Shown here one piece after another: positions 59,803 through 64,000 of a stretch of 64,000 bases of DNA; position 1 is the stretch's first letter, and every line of letters begins with the position of its first letter. Under the pieces are notes generated by a model. That model did not search any database. It had not been told where the DNA came from and saw only the letters and a program-made list of their open reading frames with translations. The translations under genes were made by a program, and so were the position numbers. Source of the stretch: Subtercola boreus (lineage in GTDB: Bacteria > Actinomycetota > Actinomycetes > Actinomycetales > Microbacteriaceae); assembly GCF_006716115.1 (NCBI RefSeq), contig NZ_VFOO01000001.1, forward strand, positions 3,286,001 to 3,350,000, given 5' to 3'.

Positions 59803-60984
59803 TCATGGAACGCGGATGATCAGGGCATCGCCCTGGCCGCCGCCACCGCAGAGCGCCGCCGCCCCGTAGCCGCCGCCGCGTCGCCGGAGCTCCATCGCCA
59901 ATGTGAGCACGAGGCGTGCTCCACTCATTCCGACGGGATGGCCGAGGGCGATGGCGCCGCCGTTGGGGTTGACGAGGTCGACGTCCACTCCGAGCTGGCG
60001 GCTGGAGGCGATCGCCACACTCGCGAACGCCTCGTTCATCTCCAGCACGGCCAGATCGCCGAGGCTCGTCTCGCTCTGCCGCCGGAGGGCGTCACGGATG
60101 GCGCCCGCGGGCTGCAGCAGCAGCGAGGGGTCGGGGCCGGAGACCGTGCCGTAGCTGACGATCTCGGCGAGCCAGGACAGCCCCCGGCGCTCCGCCTCCG
60201 ACTTGCTCATCACGATCAGTGCAGCTCCTCCGTCGGAGAGCTGGGATGCCGAGCCCGCGGTGATCGTTCCATCGGCGCCGAACGCTGGGCGGAGGGTGGA
60301 GAGCGTCTCGCTCGTCGTGCCCCTCCGCACGCCCTCGTCGGTGTCGACCACGGTCTCGCCCCGGCGGCTGCTGATCGTCACGGGCACGATCTCGTCGCCG
60401 AACCGGCCGAAGTCGATCGCCTCGGCGGCGCGCTGGTGGGATCGGGCGGAGAACTCGTCCTGGGCGGCGCGGGAGATGTCGAGGGCCCGCTGGTAGTGGT
60501 CGGTCGCCGCGCCCATCACCTCGTTGTCGATGGAGCAGATCAGGGCATCGCGGTCGAGCGAGTCTTCGAGCGGCGTGCTGCCGTACTTGAAGCCGGTGCG
60601 GGCGCCCCGCAACAGGTGGGGCGCATTGCTCATCGACTCGATGCCGCCGGCGATGGCCGCGTTCCAGAAGCCGGCACGGATGGCCAGGTCGGTCTGGCCG
60701 ATGGCCGCGAGCCCGGAGAGGCAGAGTTTGTTGAGGGTCGTGGCGGGCACGTGCAGGGGCACACCGCCCGCGATCGCCGCCTGGCGCGCCGGGTTCGCCC
60801 CGACCCCGGCCTGCACGACGTTGCCGAGGGTGACAGCATCCACTTCGCCCGGATCGATGCCGGCCCGCTCGACCGCCGCCCTGATCGCGATGCCTCCCAG
60901 TTCGGGCGCTGTCAGCGTCGACAGCGTTCCGAGCAGCTTGCCGATGGGGGTGCGGGCTCCGGCGACGATGACAGAGGTTTCCAT
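59803..60984 (-). CDS. Acetyl-CoA acetyltransferase (thiolase)
   Basis: 393 aa from the ATG at 60984; an upstream in-frame ATG at 61020 is unlikely. Thiolase motifs: LNKLCLSGLAAIGQ with the nucleophile Cys near residue 89, the NGGAIALGHPVGMSGARL motif (His), and CGGGGQGDALI with the second Cys. It catalyses reversible condensation or thiolysis of 3-oxoacyl-CoA. It is the first gene of the leftward etf operon, divergent from the valine-degradation operon. Confidence 0.9.
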   Translation of the reverse strand: METSVIVAGARTPIGKLLGTLSTLTAPELGGIAIRAAVERAGIDPGEVDAVTLGNVVQAGVGANPARQAAIAGGVPLHVPATTLNKLCLSGLAAIGQTDLAIRAGFWNAAIAGGIESMSNAPHLLRGARTGFKYGSTPLEDSLDRDALICSIDNEVMGAATDHYQRALDISRAAQDEFSARSHQRAAEAIDFGRFGDEIVPVTISSRRGETVVDTDEGVRRGTTSETLSTLRPAFGADGTITAGSASQLSDGGAALIVMSKSEAERRGLSWLAEIVSYGTVSGPDPSLLLQPAGAIRDALRRQSETSLGDLAVLEMNEAFASVAIASSRQLGVDVDLVNPNGGAIALGHPVGMSGARLVLTLAMELRRRGGGYGAAALCGGGGQGDALIIRVP

Positions 60985-61126
60985 GCGAGATGATCTCATT
61001 TCCGGTGGGGTTCCATCCATATTGTCACCCGTACCGTTGATTTACCAGTAGTCCCTAGTTTATTGATGCTGGTCCTTGTATAGTCGGGTCGCACACGCGG
61101 TGATGCGTGAGACGAAAAGGATGCCC
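60985..61126. promoter_or_regulatory. Divergent promoter region thiolase/mmsA
   Basis: The 142-nt gap between the thiolase and methylmalonate-semialdehyde dehydrogenase genes is AT-richer. A possible -10 TATAGT lies at 61079-61084 for the rightward operon, and ACCAG (61044-61048) with CTGGT (61069-61073) form a loosely spaced inverted repeat. No clear regulator binding site is proven. Confidence 0.35.
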
Positions 61127-62635
61127 ATGGTTCGCGAACTGACCCACTTCATCGGCGGCAAGCACGTTTCCGGCACGTCAGGCAGATTCGCCGACGTCTT
61201 CGATCCGTCCCGGGGTGAGGTCCAGGCCCGCGTGCCGCTTGCCTCGCGGGCCGAGATGGATGCCGCGATCGCGAACGCAGAAGAGGCCCAGCTCATCTGG
61301 GGCTCCTGGAACCCGCAGCGCCGGGCCCGCGTCCTGCTGAAGTTCCTCGACCTGATCGCGAAGGACATGGACTCGCTCGCGCGACTGCTGGCCTCCGAGC
61401 ACGGTAAGACGGTCGCCGACGCGAAGGGCGACATCCAGCGTGGCGTCGAGGTGATCGAGTTCGCCGCCGGCGGACCCCACCTGCTGAAGGGCGAGTACAC
61501 CACGGGAGCGGGCACCGGAATCGACGTCTACTCGATGCGCCAGCCGCTCGGAGTGGTCGCCGGTATCACGCCGTTCAACTTTCCCGCGATGATCCCGCTC
61601 TGGAAGATGGGACCGGCGCTCGCCGCGGGCAACTCGTTCATCCTGAAGCCCTCGGAGCGCGATCCCTCCGTGCCGCTCCGCATCGCCGAGCTGTTCCTCG
61701 AGGCGGGTCTCCCGGCGGGCGTGCTCAACGTCGTCAACGGCGACAAGGAGGCGGTCGACGCGATCCTCGAAGACGACCGTGTGAAGGCTGTCGGCTTCGT
61801 CGGCTCCACTCCCATCGCGCAGTACATCTACGAGACGGCGGCGAAGCACGGCAAGCGCGCCCAGTGCTTCGGCGGCGCGAAGAACCACATGGTGGTCATG
61901 CCCGACGCCGATCTCGACCAGGTCGCCGATGCTCTCATCGGCGCAGGCTACGGCTCGGCCGGTGAGCGCTGCATGGCTATCTCGGTGGCGGTGCCGGTGG
62001 GCCAGGAGACGGCTGACGCGCTCTCCGCCAAGCTGGCCGAGCGCGTGAAGCACCTGAAGATTGGTGCCTCGCTCGACGAGACCGCCGACTACGGCCCTCT
62101 TGTCACCCAGGCGGCGGTGGACCGGGTCTCCGGCTACATCCAGACCGGCATCGACGAGGGCGCCACCCTTCTCGCCGACGGTCGCGGTTGGAGCGTCGAG
62201 GGCTACGAGAACGGTTTCTACCTCGGCCCGACGCTGTTCGACAACGTGACCCCCGACATGACGATCTACCGCGAAGAGGTGTTCGGCCCCGTGCTGATCA
62301 TCACCCGTGCGGCCACCTACGAAGACGCCATCGCCCTGCCGAGCACCCACGAGTTCGGCAACGGCGTCTCGATCTTCACCCGCGACGGCGACACCGCCCG
62401 CGACTTCACCGCCCGCGTGAACGTGGGGATGGTAGGCGTCAACGTGCCGATTCCGGTGCCCATCGCGTACCACACGTTCGGCGGCTGGAAACGTTCCGGC
62501 TTCGGCGACCTCAACCAGCACGGGCCCGATGCGTTCCGCTTCTACACCAAGACCAAGACGGTGACCTCGCGCTGGCCGTCGGGTATCAAGGAGGGTGCGA
62601 GCTTCGTCATCCCGACGATGGGAGAGGGCCAGTGA
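61127..62635 (+). CDS. mmsA: CoA-acylating methylmalonate-semialdehyde dehydrogenase
   Basis: 502 aa from the ATG at 61127 (AAAAGG upstream; an in-frame ATG two codons earlier is possible). Aldehyde dehydrogenase fold with the MMSDH hallmarks: GVVAGITPFNFPAMIPLWKMGPALAAGNSFILKPSERDP, CFGGAKNHMVVMPDADLD and the catalytic Cys in GSAGERCMAIS. It converts methylmalonate semialdehyde to propionyl-CoA in valine degradation. The next gene, an acyl-CoA dehydrogenase, overlaps by 4 nt. Confidence 0.92.
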   Translation: MVRELTHFIGGKHVSGTSGRFADVFDPSRGEVQARVPLASRAEMDAAIANAEEAQLIWGSWNPQRRARVLLKFLDLIAKDMDSLARLLASEHGKTVADAKGDIQRGVEVIEFAAGGPHLLKGEYTTGAGTGIDVYSMRQPLGVVAGITPFNFPAMIPLWKMGPALAAGNSFILKPSERDPSVPLRIAELFLEAGLPAGVLNVVNGDKEAVDAILEDDRVKAVGFVGSTPIAQYIYETAAKHGKRAQCFGGAKNHMVVMPDADLDQVADALIGAGYGSAGERCMAISVAVPVGQETADALSAKLAERVKHLKIGASLDETADYGPLVTQAAVDRVSGYIQTGIDEGATLLADGRGWSVEGYENGFYLGPTLFDNVTPDMTIYREEVFGPVLIITRAATYEDAIALPSTHEFGNGVSIFTRDGDTARDFTARVNVGMVGVNVPIPVPIAYHTFGGWKRSGFGDLNQHGPDAFRFYTKTKTVTSRWPSGIKEGASFVIPTMGEGQ

Positions 62636-63801
62636 CCCTGCTCGCCGATGCGCCGGTGCCGGATGACCTGACCGACGACCAGCGCGACATCGTCGAGGCC
62701 GTAAGGAACTTCGCTCGGGAGGCTCTGGCGCCGCACGCCGTGGAGTGGGACCAGGCGAAGCACTTCCCCATCGATGTGCTGCAGCAGGCCGGAGAGCTCG
62801 GCCTCGGCGGTGTGTACGTGCGCGAAGACGTGGGCGGTTCGGCGCTCAGCCGGTTCGACGCCGTGCTGATCTTCGAGGAGCTCGCCCAGGGCGACACCAC
62901 GATCGCGGCCTACATCTCGATCCACAACATGGTGGCGTGGATGATCGACAGCTACGGCAGCGACCAGATCCGTCAGCAGTGGCTGCCGGGCCTCTCCTCC
63001 CTCGAACTGCGGGGCAGCTACTGCCTCACCGAAGCGGGCGCGGGTTCGGATGCCGCGGCTCTCCGCACGACGGCCGTCGTCGACGGCGACAACTTCGTGC
63101 TGAACGGCGAGAAACTCTTCATCTCGGGTGCGGGTTCGTCGGCGGTGTACGTCGTGATGGCACGCACCGGGGGGCCCGGGCCGAAGGGCATCAGCGCCAT
63201 CCTGGTGCCGGCCGACACCCCCGGTGTCACCTTCGGCGCGAACGAGAAGAAGATGGGCTGGAACGCGCAACCCACAGCGGCCGTGTCGTTCGACAACGTG
63301 CGGGTTCCGAGATCCAATCTCCTCGGTGAAGAGGGCGGCGGGTTCACGATCGCGATGAAGGGGCTGAACGGCGGTCGGGTGAACATGGCGGCGTGCTCCC
63401 TCGGCGGGGCGCAGTGGGCCTACGACAAGGCCGTCGCCTACATGAGGGAACGCCAGACCTTCGGGCATCCGCTCTCCGACCAGCAGGCTCTCGTCTTCCG
63501 GCTGGCAGACATGCGCATCCAGCTGGAGGCGGCCCGCGGGCTGCTCCGGCGTGCCGCCCGGGCGCTCGATGCGGGGGCGCCCGACACGGTGGAGCTCTGC
63601 GCAATGGCCAAGAAGTTCGGCACCGATGTCGCGTTCACCGTTGCGAACCAGGCGCTGCAGCTGCACGGTGGGTATGGGTACCTCGCCGAGTACGGCCTCG
63701 AGAAGGTCGTGCGCGACCTGCGGGTGCACCAGATCCTGGAGGGCACGAACGAGATCATGAGCCTCATCGTCGGTCGATCGATCATTGCGGGAACCATATG
63801 A
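62632..63801 (+). CDS. Acyl-CoA dehydrogenase (isobutyryl-CoA dehydrogenase-like)
   Basis: 389 aa, GTG start overlapping the upstream stop. ACAD fold: SYCLTEAGAGSDAAALRTTA, KLFISGAGSSAVYVVMART, and the C-terminal ILEGTNEIMSLIVGRSI containing the catalytic Glu. Coupling between mmsA and a 3-hydroxyisobutyryl-CoA hydrolase gene indicates isobutyryl-CoA as substrate (valine pathway). Electrons go to the EtfA/EtfB encoded in the opposite operon. Confidence 0.9.
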   Translation: MTLLADAPVPDDLTDDQRDIVEAVRNFAREALAPHAVEWDQAKHFPIDVLQQAGELGLGGVYVREDVGGSALSRFDAVLIFEELAQGDTTIAAYISIHNMVAWMIDSYGSDQIRQQWLPGLSSLELRGSYCLTEAGAGSDAAALRTTAVVDGDNFVLNGEKLFISGAGSSAVYVVMARTGGPGPKGISAILVPADTPGVTFGANEKKMGWNAQPTAAVSFDNVRVPRSNLLGEEGGGFTIAMKGLNGGRVNMAACSLGGAQWAYDKAVAYMRERQTFGHPLSDQQALVFRLADMRIQLEAARGLLRRAARALDAGAPDTVELCAMAKKFGTDVAFTVANQALQLHGGYGYLAEYGLEKVVRDLRVHQILEGTNEIMSLIVGRSIIAGTI

Positions 63802-64000
63802 CAGGCGATGTTCCCGAAGCTGCGGCAGTCGAACCCGAGGTGGTGTTCAGCCGGCGCGGCCGGCTCGGCGAGATCGCTCTCAACCGCCCGCGCGCGATCA
63901 ATGCGCTGACGCACGGCATGGTGACGCTCATCCAGAACCAGCTCGACGAGTGGGCGGGCGATCCGGATGTCGCCACCGTCGTGCTCGTCGGGCGTGGTGA
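63798..64000 (+). CDS. Enoyl-CoA hydratase/3-hydroxyisobutyryl-CoA hydrolase (partial)
   Basis: About 67 codons to the window end. ATG overlaps the dehydrogenase stop (ATGA). Visible crotonase start: VVFSRRGRLGEIALNRPRAINALTHGMV, then VATVVLVGRG before the edge. In this operon a 3-hydroxyisobutyryl-CoA hydrolase is more likely than a true enoyl-CoA hydratase. The diagnostic C-terminal part is not in the window. Confidence 0.75.
   Translation, partial: MTGDVPEAAAVEPEVVFSRRGRLGEIALNRPRAINALTHGMVTLIQNQLDEWAGDPDVATVVLVGRG

Noticed and set aside
1-64000. CRISPR arrays, rRNA genes, riboswitches, insertion sequences
   Set aside because: No regularly spaced repeats, no rRNA-like sequence, no recognisable aptamer core or transposase gene was seen by eye; a covariance-model search would be decisive for small RNAs.

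Overview
The window looks like chromosomal DNA of a high-GC actinobacterium. A mycothiol-dependent-type maleylpyruvate isomerase, a CmtR-type metal sensor, frequent GTG starts and 4-nt ATGA/GTGA gene overlaps all point to Actinomycetota. Overall style suggests Microbacteriaceae, but that is inference and no marker gene settles the genus. I see no rRNA, CRISPR array, transposase, integrase or prophage genes. There is one tRNA, tRNA-Gly(CCC). No stretch longer than about 300 bases lacks a gene.

Layout. (1) 1-2911: a compact accessory module on the left edge. A ubiquitin-like protein, a ThiF/E1-type adenylyltransferase with a DUF6791-like N-terminus and a DUF6527-type Cys/His protein (cut by the window edge) are transcribed leftward. 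A divergent HTH repressor and ImmA/IrrE metallopeptidase pair faces them. This resembles a bacterial ubiquitin-like conjugation or defence operon under a CapH-CapP-like switch, and its E1 contains no cysteine at all. (2) 3093-7270: small stress and arsenic-type modules: a three-helix-bundle protein, a MarR/oxidoreductase pair with two palindromic operators, and an ArsN-like acetyltransferase with ArsR, divergent from an ArsO-like flavoprotein. (3) 7559-23471: a catabolic island. Three ketosteroid-dehydrogenase/fumarate-reductase-like flavoproteins, two SDRs, a 3-hydroxybenzoate 6-hydroxylase-like monooxygenase and an MHS transporter run rightward. A leftward operon supplies the gentisate pathway (gentisate dioxygenase, maleylpyruvate isomerase, fumarylpyruvate hydrolase), a second MHS transporter, a cupin, a NIPSNAP protein and MarR/IclR regulators. 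I infer that the upstream flavoproteins aromatise an alicyclic acid to 3-hydroxybenzoate.

(4) 23651-26841: tRNA-Gly, an amine oxidase, and an MhqD/MhqO-like hydrolase and extradiol dioxygenase pair. (5) 26950-42011: a GntR-controlled unit. It holds a dipeptide-type ABC transporter, a Gfo/Idh oxidoreductase, a TldD/TldE metalloprotease pair, tandem DUF4438 proteins and a 2-hydroxyacid dehydrogenase, and faces a convergent aminotransferase-RidA pair. A 19-bp motif recurs at both promoters and ties the block together. (6) 42199-46389: a MarR/oxidoreductase operon continuing into an orphan betaine-type binding protein, then an isochorismatase-fold protein without its catalytic Cys and Lys, and a luciferase-like flavoenzyme. 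(7) 46352-52783: UvrA2-like ATPase, CmtR and CDF metal exporter, a small winged-helix regulator, an AI-2E-type transporter and an old yellow enzyme.

(8) 52945-64000: acyl-CoA and branched-chain metabolism. It includes an acyl-CoA synthetase, a stand-alone riboflavin kinase, an HSD10-like SDR, a membrane cytochrome b with a long disordered N-terminus carrying a repeated GLPR..GG.PWP motif, EtfA, EtfB and a thiolase. Divergent from these is a valine-degradation operon (methylmalonate-semialdehyde dehydrogenase, isobutyryl-CoA-type dehydrogenase and the start of a 3-hydroxyisobutyryl-CoA hydrolase).

The window is rich in flavoenzymes (about a dozen), which fits aerobic catabolism of small organic acids, amino acids and aromatics.
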